From assembly GCA_947034895.1 (NCBI GenBank), contig OX344763.1, positions 84,153,093 through 84,217,092 on the forward strand: a DNA stretch of 64,000 bases. The letters are read 5' to 3'. A program made the translations under genes and the position numbers. The notes under the pieces are model-generated. The model did no database searches and was not told where the DNA came from. It was given only the letters and a program-made list of their open reading frames with translations. The DNA comes from Rhytidiadelphus loreus. Lineage: Eukaryota; Streptophyta; Bryopsida; Hypnales; Hylocomiaceae. Shown in pieces: positions 21,593 through 33,110 of the stretch. Position 1 is the first letter of the stretch. Every line of letters begins with the position of its first letter.

Positions 21593-24377
21593 TTAAGCCA
21601 CTCGAATTTTAATCATGCACTGCACAGTATTTCTTCTGATCTGAGACTTCCATGCTATCATCAAAGCGTTAGTTTCCTCCCTAACCGGTGGTTTAGCTTC
21701 ATCGACCTTCCAACGCAAACCTCTTTCACTGTCCCACCCATTGTAGTTGTTTTGAACGTCATCATCTCGGGATGTAGGACGAAAATATTGAATGAATACA
21801 CAATTTGGTTTCTCTGGATTACAAAAAGGGTCAGACAAAGCCCTTGCGATCCAAACTGGTCAAGTATCACCATCTACAGGTCGAATTGCAACAAAGTAGC
21901 CTTCGAAGAGATCTCGAGCGACCCTAAAGGATGGTTCTAGGCGACCTCGTAAAGGCCCGACGTAGGCGTCATCTTCCCCGAACTCTTCACGAACTTCACC
22001 ATCTTCATTTAATTTGTCAGCAACAATTGCTTCAACACGAGTAGTCGGCCAAAAACCATCCTTCAAAACCAAGGAAAGAGCTACTGGTTTTAGCAATGCT
22101 ACCTTCACACCACGCCAATAGTATATCAAATGCTCATACCGTCTTCGATACTCTCCACTTACATCTGAATCACATAAATTCTGTCAATATCTCACGAATC
22201 TAGATATCACTTTGATGATGTCCTCCATGCCTCTCATTGCCCTTTGTGGAATTGGCAAAGGTACCCCACGAGGCCACAAACTTCGCCCTTCAGCATCTTC
22301 TTTCCACAACTTAATGCCTCTACCTTCTTCCCCTAGCCATTCTACGTCAGTGCACAACAATTTGTACTTCATGACTGGACACCCAGTTGAATCTAGGTAG
22401 AACTTGACTTGTTGTGGCTTCGTGTGTCCAATGAGCCTGTCATCACCATCAAGAAATGATCCTTCAATAAATCCCTTGAAATCAGGCACCTCTTCTATAA
22501 GGTGAAGGATAGTGGGAATGGATTCCACATCCATGAAGGACTTCATGAGAGTAGGGTTTGTTGGAAAACTCTCCTTCTTCAATAGCATGCTCCATCTTCC
22601 AAATAACGCATCAATGTCATCATGTGTGTGGCCAACAATCATAAAATTTACATACACTTCACGAAAGATTTTATTTGCCACAAGTAGAGACCAAAAACCA
22701 AAAACGAATTTGTTTTTGTTGTCCCCTATGGCATTATCCATTTGCACATTGAGAATGGGTGGTAACGGTGTTGCAGGAACCAATGTGTTTGTTGGTGGGG
22801 GTAGCGAGGCTTCACACATCTCTACGCCTTTCAAGACCGCATCAAACAAAGAGGTAGACCTCGGATTCATAAACAACTGCCGAGAAGAAGACTTTGGTGG
22901 TTGTTCGAGGTTCTGCAATAACTTCGCCATTGAACCAATGGTGTAATTTGAATCATGGGGGAAAAGGTCTAAGCCGTAATGTGCATACTGCACATCAGCA
23001 TGACCATGTGCAATCATGCCAGTCACAGACAAAGGCAACTTCATGAGGCTATCCAACTCTTTACTCTTATGGGAGAAGACCGGAGAAGTAGTTTTGGCAT
23101 TATCCATCTTGTCATGCATAATTGTCAAGCACTCGTGTGGGAAATTATGCGATCAATACCGATTTGCATAGTACAACTCCCTATGTGCTCGAGCAATAGC
23201 CAGATGTTTGTCAAGTAACATCTGCCACTTCAAACAAGTTTGTGATCCAGCTAAAGTACCCTTAATAAGCTCTTGTAGTTTGTCATATTTTACACAACGG
23301 GCAAAATTATCTCCAAGCTTCTTTACATCGTACTTTGGGAACCTGGAAGATCTAATCTTGCTCAAGTTTGACGAAGAGACCTCCTTTAGTCCGAAAGCAG
23401 CATTGGTTTCGTTAATTTTTGCCATTTGTCCCTTCCATTGAAAAGTTGCCAGAAAAATCATGGAGACGGCCTTGTCTCTTGATTTGAAAGTTCGAGTACG
23501 ATGTGGCATGTGATCCGCCTCTTTCTCAAGAATGCACTTTAACATAGTTGTAGCTTATTGAGTATGCATCCTAGTCTTCACGAGCCCAGTATTGCCATGA
23601 ACCGTTGCTTCACGACTGTCCTTCTTATATGCTTGGTAGTAGTAGAAGGTAGACTCTGGGACCCCAAAAATAAACATCCACGCTCACATGCAAACATCTA
23701 TCCCATCAATAGTGACCATCTTTTTCCCTGTAAAGTCACGATGCATTTGTCTATGCACCTCAGTCTTCATGAAAGCTCTGTACTTGAATGTAGAATTCTG
23801 GTACATGCGTTCCCGAAAGGCTCGGAAACGGCTGCACGCAATTTCTACTACAGCAAACCTTGCTTGAAACTGCATTAATAGAGTCTTGAGTGAGTAGGCC
23901 TCTTGTTTTTATGCATGTCTCACAAGGCGGGTTTCGAATGACACTTGTATACGGTCGAACACATGTTCTCGATGGTGGGTTCAAAAGACTCGCTTGCAAA
24001 TGATTATAATTATCCCGGGCTTCGTGGTCAAACAGAGATGCTCCACGGCAATGCACAAGTTTAATTGGCCAAACTATCAATGAGTACACCTACTCTTCGA
24101 GGATGTCCTCCTTAGAATACGATTCACAGAGGTGCACAGCCACATGATCATCACCAAGTGGACCATTTGCACCAAGCACCAAGTTTGAGTTGACGCTATG
24201 ACAGGTACCTTTACCAACAAGTACTCCTTCTTGGTTGTATAGAGTTACACACTTCGTGATCCAAAGTCGACGTGGAAGACCATCGCATTCAAGAATGTCC
24301 ACAACTGCTCCTTGAAGCACTTGTACTCCAGCGTCCAAAAAGTCCATGTCACTAACATCCTTAGCCGTGGAATTCAT
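21593..24377 (-). pseudogene. DUF7869-type transposase-like gene of element A (copy b)
   Basis: Starts at ATG 24377. The order is: an N-terminal domain (RRLW, YHSVNS/CHSVNS, NGPLGD); a CC-x3-C motif; a GIDVCM segment; an ATVHGNTG stretch; DHMPHRT; then the core MDNATGDNKN, VGHTHDDIDALFGRWS and GWDS-x-GLRWKVDE. These are typical of DUF7869-containing proteins. In-frame stops lie at 24090 (TAG), about 23684 (TGA), about 23558 (TAA), 23153 (TGA where copy c has Arg), 22184 (TGA where copy c has Trp) and 21860 (TGA); one frameshift lies near 23800. The three-part frame otherwise aligns end to end with copy c at 51191-54047. The gene faces away from the NGQH gene at 36408 across a spacer that contains the CACTA insertion. 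Confidence 0.85.
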
Positions 24378-24498
24378 GATGTCTGTATATTACAGTGTTA
24401 GATTGAATAATGATAAGAATTCAATTCATATAAAAATTTATAAAGATAGTAGTACAAACAATTCAGTTGACATAAAACAGGACTCAATTGAGAGACAA

Positions 24499-25176
24499 AT
24501 CAGCTCGAGTTGAGCTGATCTGTAGATCTCCGAAATTATCAAGTCTTCTTATGAAATTAGAAATTAACATATTCAAATTCACTCCTGATCAAATTCCAGA
24601 ACACCTTACTCAGTTACACATAAGTTCATGATTGGATATTTAAATAAAAAGATAATAGATATGCAACCAAGACACATGGAAACGTAATGTAAATATAAAG
24701 GCCTATCAAACAGATTAAAGTATGGAGTTATGAAGTGTATCAAATATTTCACCCACATTGCTGGTACACTTCGTATCAGCTCGAGTCGAGCTGATATGCA
24801 TGGACAATATATCAGTCTCTTTGAACTTCAATACGAATAAGGCCGATTTGTATTGATTTGCATATCAGATCAACTCGAGCTGATTTACACCTTCACATTC
24901 AAGTTCATTGTATATAAGAGTTCATTGTATTCAAGTTCATTGTATATTTAAACCATAGTCATTCAATATTCACACAAAGTCTCTTAAGTTAAAATGAATC
25001 ATGAGTCCATGGAGATGATACACAATGACTTGACAACATAAAATATATATTGTGATTTGCAAATTAGCTTGAATCGAACTGATTAGCAAGACCAATTACT
25101 ATTCTTAAAATTTATTATTCCTTCAGGATGGGATTCACATATGAATAAACTGCACATCAGCTCGAATAAAGCTGAT
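24499..25176. repeat. Palindrome cluster A1, five copies
   Basis: Near-perfect palindromes of about 21 bp lie at 24499-24519, 24775-24795, 24869-24884 (short), 25063-25083 and 25156-25176. The half-site is ATCAGCTCGA, and its reverse complement follows after one central base; 24775-24795 is perfect. They lie in the first 0.8 kb upstream of the gene starting at 24377. A two-turn palindrome suggests a dimeric DNA-binding protein. That is inference. Confidence 0.85.
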
Positions 25177-25199
25177 ATGCTATCCCATTAGAAAATGAT

Positions 25200-26690
25200 T
25201 CTATTAATAGTACCTGTGGTTTGCGGTGCATTTATCGGAGTTGAGTTCACACTATAATAATTTGATTCTGGAGATATGTGCTTGGAGAGACAACCTACTG
25301 AAGAGGAAATCAGAATGACTTGCATACTGAATGCAACATCATAATCGGTTTTAAAATGCACAAATTGAATAGAAGTATACACATCAATATGAATACAAAT
25401 TCAACGAACAAAAATCTCAAAAATAAGTCTACGAATTGTATGAACGTAGACCAATGCAGTGACTGAGGAATTGGGTCTGACTTACAGTAATCAAAGTGCG
25501 GTGAAACACCTCTTCTTTAAATGTGATGGTACACAAAGCAACGTCCTCCTAAAGACCTCCTTGTAGCCTCCTCAAGCATGCACAGAACTAATCATTACAA
25601 GCTAAATACAATCCAGAAAGAAGAAATGCGCACAAAGGTTCATACAATTGAAGAAGAAGTGGGAAATGAGGTTTGGAATTGGGGTGACGACGTACACCTC
25701 AATGTATGGCGGGAAGAAAAGAGCGCCATCTTCAGGAACGTTTTGAAATGAGAATTTTTGAAAGTCGGGAATTCCTTAATATCGTGGGCCTGCCCACTTT
25801 TACCCCAAGAACAACACAAAATGTTTAATACAATAGTTGACCCCACGAAAATTGTGGTGTCAATAAGGTTGATGAGATTCCTTTTAAAAGAAAATGTTGA
25901 CTTTTCTAACTATCGTGGCTCTACTTCAGGTCCGCGGCCTCTCGGTTATCTACAACGTCAATATCACGGGATCTTCAAATTACATGTATTAAAAGGAATA
26001 TTGCAGTTGCCTAGGAGAGCCTTTTCAATTTTTAGTAAGTTGGAATATCTTTGTGCCTACTTTTTTTTAAATGAGTAACTTTCGGGATACCCCCCCCCCA
26101 AAAAAAAGGCAATTTAAATCTTCCACAAATAAATTGATAATGAAGGATTCACAGTAATTTTTACTAGTTGTTGCATTAGGGTATAGGGTATAGGGTTTAG
26201 AGGTAGGGCTTCTCATTGTTTTGAATTGGCTCTGGGAATCATCAAGACACTTGCATACTCCAATAAAAACACGATTTATGGGTTTAAAAAAAATTAGAAT
26301 TTGAGTGAGAAATGCTTTGAAACAAATGAATGCAAAAATTACTCTCTGTTTTCAATAGTCAAACTTCATTTTTACTTCTTTCATTACATTTAGTTTATCA
26401 ATAAAGCATTGCAGAAAGTTGGAGTGCTCATGCATCAAAAACATTTGCATTATTAGAAATTTCAATTGGGAAGCCATCACATTTTTGCTTCTCTTTATCC
26501 AATGATTTTCTGCACATGAAATTCCACAAATTTCGATCATAGATAGAAAAGAAGATTCACTATTCAATTTCATATGTAGCTAACACTAATGACAAAGCTT
26601 CTATGCAAACAAAAAAGTGTTTTCATTACTGATTATTTTCCTCTAATCTAGTGTAAAAAGATAAACCAACGAACTTATCGAATACAAAGC
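25200..26690. other. Leader and spacer of element A, no supported gene
   Basis: The sequence upstream of the palindromes is AT-rich. A somewhat GC-richer part at 25640-25860 may hold the minus-strand promoter and first untranslated exon of the 24377 gene. Short frames here resemble no family. Runs of C9 and A near 26090 are present. Confidence 0.4.
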
Positions 26691-26699
26691 AACCAACTC

Positions 26700-27076
26700 A
26701 AGAACTCCAAAAAATATGCACTTGGTGGTCATTCACTTTAAATGATTTTGGACATAAAACTAGAGATTGGAACAACGGTCTTGCCCTGTACATGAATGTC
26801 CAAAAAAATATAAAATCATGAAATTCACGTAAAGAAAAATGGGAAACATGTTGTGCAAGTTGCAATTATTCACAAGTCAAACTCATGAATTCAAAAGAAT
26901 ATGCACTTGGTAGACACTTTCAATGATTTTGTACATGAAACTAAAAATTGGGGCAACGGTCTTGCCCTGTACTTTAATGTCCAAAAAAATATAATGTCAC
27001 AAAATTCACATAAAAAAAAATGGAAAAACATGTTGTGCAAGTTGCAATTATTCCTAAACTCATGAATTCAAAAGAA
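26700..27076 (+). repeat. About 177-bp tandem repeat, left part
   Basis: Two units starting at 26714 and 26900 share TATGCACTTGG, CTTTCAATGATTTTGTAC, GGCAACGGTCTTGCCCTG and TTGTGCAAGTTGCAATTATT. The last unit is cut at 27076 by the CACTA element and resumes at 32380 in register. Confidence 0.9.
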
Positions 27077-30000
27077 CACTAGAAGAAACCCGCACTTTTT
27101 GTGACATGCCTATAACATGGTAGGCATGTTTGTATGGACATTAGATGTGTCAACTTGGATATCGAAAAAAATGCATCAGGATTGACAAGCCAAAAAACAT
27201 GAAAAATTTGAAAAAACGTGATGTAATTTGAAGAAGATTTTAGAGGACATCTCTTTGAACATAGTACTTGAAGGTCATAAGAGCTTGCCATTTGGCAGCC
27301 ACCTTGCATCCATGTCAGCGCCACTGGGGCGGGCAGTGCCACATAAGCAATTTTTCCATCCATTCTCTTGGTGACGTGGATGATGACGTCAGCAATGTGT
27401 TGGACCCTGGGTCCTATTTATTTTGACATCTGTTATGACACACATATTTTTTGGGACGTCAAAAGTAACATGAAATTAAATTTTTTGGGACATCAACTTA
27501 GATGAGTAGACTTTTTCTAAGATGCTTTTTCATACATCAAATTCAACATACTCTAAAGACAATACAGCATACAAAGTAGACCATATATAACATACTATAT
27601 ATAATACAACATACACCATATACAATACAACATACAAAATACACTATACATTGTATAATATACACAATACGTCATACATATTACACCATACACTGAAAAT
27701 ACACAATATATTGTAATACACCACATTTTCCTATAAAATTGAATGGCTTTAAAAGCCTTTCATTTTTATTATTCACACTAGAAGATAAGCTATTTATACT
27801 AGTTGGGTAGTAGGAGGGGAGACAAACCTTATGGGATATAGAAAACTTAGGATCTTTAACCCGTCACCGAATTTTACATAGTTTTTAGTCCAATTCACAG
27901 TGCTGTAACTTTTGCATCCAATGTCTGAATTCAATAAAACTTGTTGGAAAATTTGCGCTCTCTCTTCTAGTTTGTGTGGTAAAAATTTCAGGTCAATCCA
28001 AGATGTACTAATTTTCTGGAAGCCAATCAAAGTTCACAGATTCAATTTGTGTTCACCAAAGTGTATTTGATGGCTGCAACTTCAAGGGCTTGTATCTCCT
28101 TCATCTAATGTTTGTTTTAAAAAAAAATTGTTGGGTTTAGTTCCCCTTGAAATCTGGTTATTATGGTAAAATTTTCATATCAATCCAAGTTGTTTTGAAT
28201 GTTTGGGATCAATTCAAAGTTCAACATCCTGACATTTTTGGATTACAATGAACTTCGGCGGCTTGTTTCTTCTTCATACAACATCAATTTTCAATAAACT
28301 TTTTTTTAAAGTTGCACATACTAGCCTATTTTGCATGCCTAAAATTTCATATTAATCCAAAAAGGTATGAGTGACTAAGAAGCATTCTAGTAGAAGGAGG
28401 TTCAACCTTTAATGTGATTTCTGCAACTTTTCTTGCTATTTTTTGACATTTCAAAGCCATTTTGCAGACATAATGAGTCAATTGAATGATATTTCTTTCA
28501 CTAATGTGTTTGTATGCTAGTTTTAAATCACTTCATAGATAAAAGATTTTTCATTTGACTAGGTTTAGAAATCGAATTTCACCTTTGAATGTGATGCTAA
28601 GAAAATTTCAGCATCCTTTTTCAACACTAAATTATTATAATCTTGCAATCTATGTGGCCAAATGACTCCAAATTTGATTCATACCATCTACAATACATAC
28701 CTTGCAAGATTGTACGGTTGAGATCTCTATAATTTATAGACATTTAGATCTATAACACTTCAAAAGCAATAATGTTTTGAACCCAAAAATTCCTTGGGCT
28801 TTAAAGGGTTAATGTACTTGTACTTAACAATTATTTAATGAGTGAAAAAGAAGTGTTCTTATTTATTTATTTATTTTAAATGGTAGACTTTTAATTCAAT
28901 TCTTCTACTTAAAGAATTAAAAACTAAAAATGAATAGTGCAGAAATTTTAAAGTAAGATGATTAGAAGCCCAAATTTATAATGAAGCAAGGTCCCCTCAA
29001 AAATTACCTTCACTTAAAATGCAAATATCTTGCAATTTATGCATGCTTAGTTCCTTAAATATCTTCCATACATTTATATATTAGTCCAGTGGAAGATCCT
29101 AGGATGATTGTAAGCAGCACATATACTATTTATTGTGTTTTATAATAATAGTCATGATTTTTTATGGAACCCTTTCAAAGGAAAGATATAATTTACTAAA
29201 TTTATTATAATTTTGACTAATGTACACACCTTTAAGATAAAAGAATCCACCAAGGTTGTTGCAAGAAAGAGTGTCCATTTTTGTTCCACTTAGGCTTGCT
29301 CTTGGCTAGTACTCCCAGTACTATGGGCTTTTGTATAAAAAAATTTAAAAATAAAATAAAGATAATTAGTATAACACTAAAATTAGCATATTACCAAAAT
29401 TTCAGACTTCAAAAAATCGAGATCAAAGGTTATTCATGAAAAAGAATGAACTGAAATGTTGAAGAAAATACGTACTTTGACGTTTTAATTTGTAAAAACT
29501 AGGAAAAGTAATTTTCAAAAAAACTAAAAATAGGACATTTGGGAAGTCTTCTTGCTGAAGATATTTCACCAAAAGAATGATCTTCAAACCATCTTCAATG
29601 TTAAGAATTGTGTGGGAACCCTATTTGCATGAACGTAGAGCACATAAAATAAAATATTTTTAAATTACCGTTGGTAGAAACATGACTTCTTAATATGGGA
29701 ATAGACCATAGAAGTTTCCGCTTTAGATCATTAAATTTGGGGACTCAATAGTACTCAAACCCTTGTAACTCAAAACGTTACATATTAATTGAATTGATTT
29801 TGAAATATTCAATGTTTTTCTTCATTTCTAAAAAATATGAGATTTGATTACACTCAAGATAGACATCTTCAATAAAAATTTCAAGTTCATGCAAGTCATG
29901 CTTCAAAAGTTATTGCAAAAGAAAGTTTTGGCACTCCCCTAGTAACAAATACCCAGTACCGTTCTTTTTGCAACGATCCAGCAAAGAAAAAGGCTAGGAG

Positions 30001-32379
30001 AACCAGAAAAGTATAAATTCTCAAGAAAATAGATACTTTGAAGTTTCAATTATTTAAAAATAGGAATAAAATTAATATAATAAATAAATAATTGATTATT
30101 TATAACAATTCTATATAGATGCACATTCACCAAAAGAAACACCGAAATAATTTTCTTACGTGTTTCAAAAGGCAAGCTGCAAGAAGCTTATTTTGTAGAC
30201 TTCCACACTACACCACACTACATAGAATAAAATATTTTTAGAATTGGTTTGGACAATAGGTATAAGTGTACTAGAAGATAGTGTCCTCCAAATTCTGCTC
30301 GAAATTTGTTATCTGCAGTACTAAATGGTACCCAAATCCCCAAATTTGCAAGTGTGGCATAAAGTTGGTACTATTTGTAGAAAATAATACATTTTTGGAA
30401 ATTCCAAAAAAAAAGAATGAAGGTGTATAATAGTCATTTATACCTTACCTATAAATGTTGAGTCATTTAGAGCCAGAACCAAAAGTTATGGCCAAAAAAC
30501 AAAAAAACATATAGGATGTGACGCAAAATAGGACAGGTGTTGCTTGCAATCATCCCCTATGGTTAGATATGCCCAAATATCAAATTGTAAAGTTTTTTAT
30601 AGTTTACAACGAGCATGGCAATTCCAAATGGTATTTGATAGAAAGAAGGTCTTGCGACATTAGGAGTCTAAGGAAATATTATATTACAAAAAATTCAATT
30701 CCACAAATAAGTTGCAAGAAATTATTTGGGAAAAATGCCTGAATCCAATAAAACTGAAAATTCATGTAATGCAATATTATAATTTGTAGATGACAAAATC
30801 CAAACTTTTGTACAAATGTGTATTTTGTGAATGACATATAGCCATTATAAGAACAATACAAATGCATTGCTCACCCACTATTAGTATAGGAAGCACAACG
30901 AATTCCATCATTGAGAACACACTTTTTGTTCTACATATTGTAAATCATACAACAACACACTATAGTATATAGTAATGGCATAATGTCAATAAACAAAAGA
31001 CAAGAGAACAAAATAGTAGGACAGAACAAAATGTGAAGGGAGAACTACTATATCTATGAAGAGTAGAAGGTATAAATGCATAATCCCTTTGCAAATTAGG
31101 TTCTGATGAATTCATACAATTGTAAAGGGTTGTTCTAATGAATGCTAGCTGAAGTGGTTTAGAATTGCCCTATTGCAATGAATACAAAGACTTGTAGCGA
31201 AGTAATTTGAGAAAATTTAATTAAATAAGGATACAATTTTTTTTAATTGTATTTCATAATGTACATGTACAAAAATGTCTAAGTAAAAGTAGTTGAAAAA
31301 AAAATGAAACATGCAAAAACAACAGAATTTCATATATGAATTCAACAAGTTCTAGGATCAAAGGAAAAAAAAGAAAAAAAGAATTCATGTTCAAGAATTT
31401 GAATGTGATATTTATGCATACTTTTCAGATTTGGAAATAAAAAATCATGTTGAATGCATTGGCGCAAAGGGTGTGCTATTATAGCACATGTTGAAGGTAG
31501 ATTGATCTACATTTCTAAACATTGTCTTAGTATGCTATGTCTGTGAATTTAGCAGAGGACTTTATAACCCAATTATGAGCTATAAAGGTGCATTTTAGGA
31601 TCAAAAACAGTTGTGCAATCACATTGCAGAAGTGCAACAACAATAGAGAATTACAGTACAAAATTTGAATCCAATGAAAAAAAATGTTCTATTTTTGCTA
31701 AAATTTGATCAATTCAACATAATTTTTACAACACGTATTTGCTAAAAAGTTTCCAATATATGATATAAATGTGAACTGCATAATTTAAAATGAAGCATAC
31801 CACACATTAATTTGCATATGAAATCCAAAACCACTTAAATGTATTTATAGTTATGATGTGTGCATGAACACATACTATTATTTTTAGAAGGCACACCAAC
31901 AAATTCCATGCTTCAATATAAATCCTAACTGAAAATTAGTGAAAAGTTGTTTCATCATCCATCCATGGGAGGGTTTTTCCTAACACTCCCGAGCACCTGC
32001 CCTTCCCCTATGGTTTTCAGAGCAGGTCAATGTTTTACCTCATTCCCCAATAACTTCTAAAAATTTATCCACAGTGAAACCGTTGATCTTTGCCGATACG
32101 ACACTGTCATTTTTTTTTGGACATCACAAAAAGCATGACTATGTTTTCAAGGATGTCTCCCAGAACATACCAATTTTTTTATCATGGCGTCGTTTTTCTA
32201 CTAACATACACATGTTTTCTACAATGTCCACCACAATTCTACTGCCTACTAGCTCAGATTTTGTGATGTCCTCCTGTCCACGAAAGCATGCCGTGTTCTG
32301 ACTCTGTGACACCCTCGTGTCTGCAAAAACATGACGTGTTTTTTGTTGCTATCACAAAAAATGTAGGTTTCTTATAGTG
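27077..32379. mobile_element. CACTA (En/Spm-like) DNA transposon, 5303 bp, non-autonomous
   Basis: The left end begins CACTAGAAGAAACC and the right end, on the minus strand, begins CACTATAAGAAACC. The first 28 bases of the two ends agree at 24 positions. The 3-bp sequence GAA flanks both ends (27074-27076 and 32380-32382), and removing the element rejoins a tandem-repeat unit exactly. All of this is diagnostic of CACTA transposition. Subterminal regions hold repeated ATGTC, GACGTC and AACATG words, candidate transposase sites. The inside is AT-rich with a CATACAATACA-like low-complexity tract (27540-27730). No transposase domain was seen, so movement would have depended on another copy. Confidence 0.95.
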
Positions 32380-33110
32380 GAATATGCACTTGGTGGTCAC
32401 TTTCAATGATGTTGTACATGAAACTAAAAATTGGGGCAACGGTCTTGTTCTATACTTTAATGTCCAAAAAAATATAATGTCATGAAATTCACGTAAAAGA
32501 AAAATGGAAAAACATGTTGTGCAATTTGCAATTATTCCTAAACTCATGAATTCAAAAGAATATGCACTTGGTGGTCACTTTCAATGACCTTGTATGTGAA
32601 ACTAAAAATTGGGGCAACGGTCTTGCCCTGTACTTTAATGTCCAAAAAAATATAAAGTCATGAAATTCACGTAAAAAAAAAGGGGAAACATGGTGTGCAA
32701 GTTGCAATTATTCCTAAACTCATGAATCAAAAGAATATGCACTTGGTGGTCACTTTCAATGATTTTGTACGTGAAACTAAAAATTGGGGAAACGGTCTTG
32801 CCCTGTACTTTAATGTCCAAAAAAATATAATGTCACGAAATTCATGTAAAAAAAAATGGAAAAACATGTTGTGCAAGTTGCAATTATTCCTAAACTCATG
32901 AATTCAAAAGAATATGCACTTGGTGGTCACTTTCAATGACCTTGTACGCAAAAATAAATGAATAGCTTGGGCAAGAATCTAGGCGTCTATTTCAATGACT
33001 CAAATAATATAATGTCACAAAATTCACGTAAAAAAAAATGGAAAAACATGTTGTGCAAGTTGCAATTATTTATAAACTCATGAATTCAATGTGCGATTTA
33101 TTTCATTGGT
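32380..33110 (+). repeat. About 177-bp tandem repeat, right part
   Basis: Units start at 32383, 32561, 32736 and 32913, giving periods of 178, 175 and 177 bp, and a degenerate fifth begins near 33087. They match the units at 26700-27076, and the inverted copy at 48690-48905. Each contains the ACTTTAATGTCCAAAAAAATATAA segment in slightly varied form. Open frames inside are shadows of the repeat. Confidence 0.9.

Noticed and set aside
21479..23878. Plus-strand frames opposite the DUF7869-type gene
   Set aside because: They are antisense shadows of the minus-strand gene; the family motifs read only on the minus strand.
24499..25176. Regularly spaced short repeats as a CRISPR array
   Set aside because: Repeats are palindromes of unequal spacing in eukaryotic DNA, with no cas genes; the same applies to all palindrome clusters and GC-rich arrays.
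30518..30867. Short frames inside the CACTA element as a transposase remnant
   Set aside because: They are low in complexity, overlap on both strands and show no CACTA transposase motifs.
32074..32901. Short frames in the subterminal region and satellite
   Set aside because: They repeat with the tandem unit or terminal inverted repeat and are not conserved as protein.
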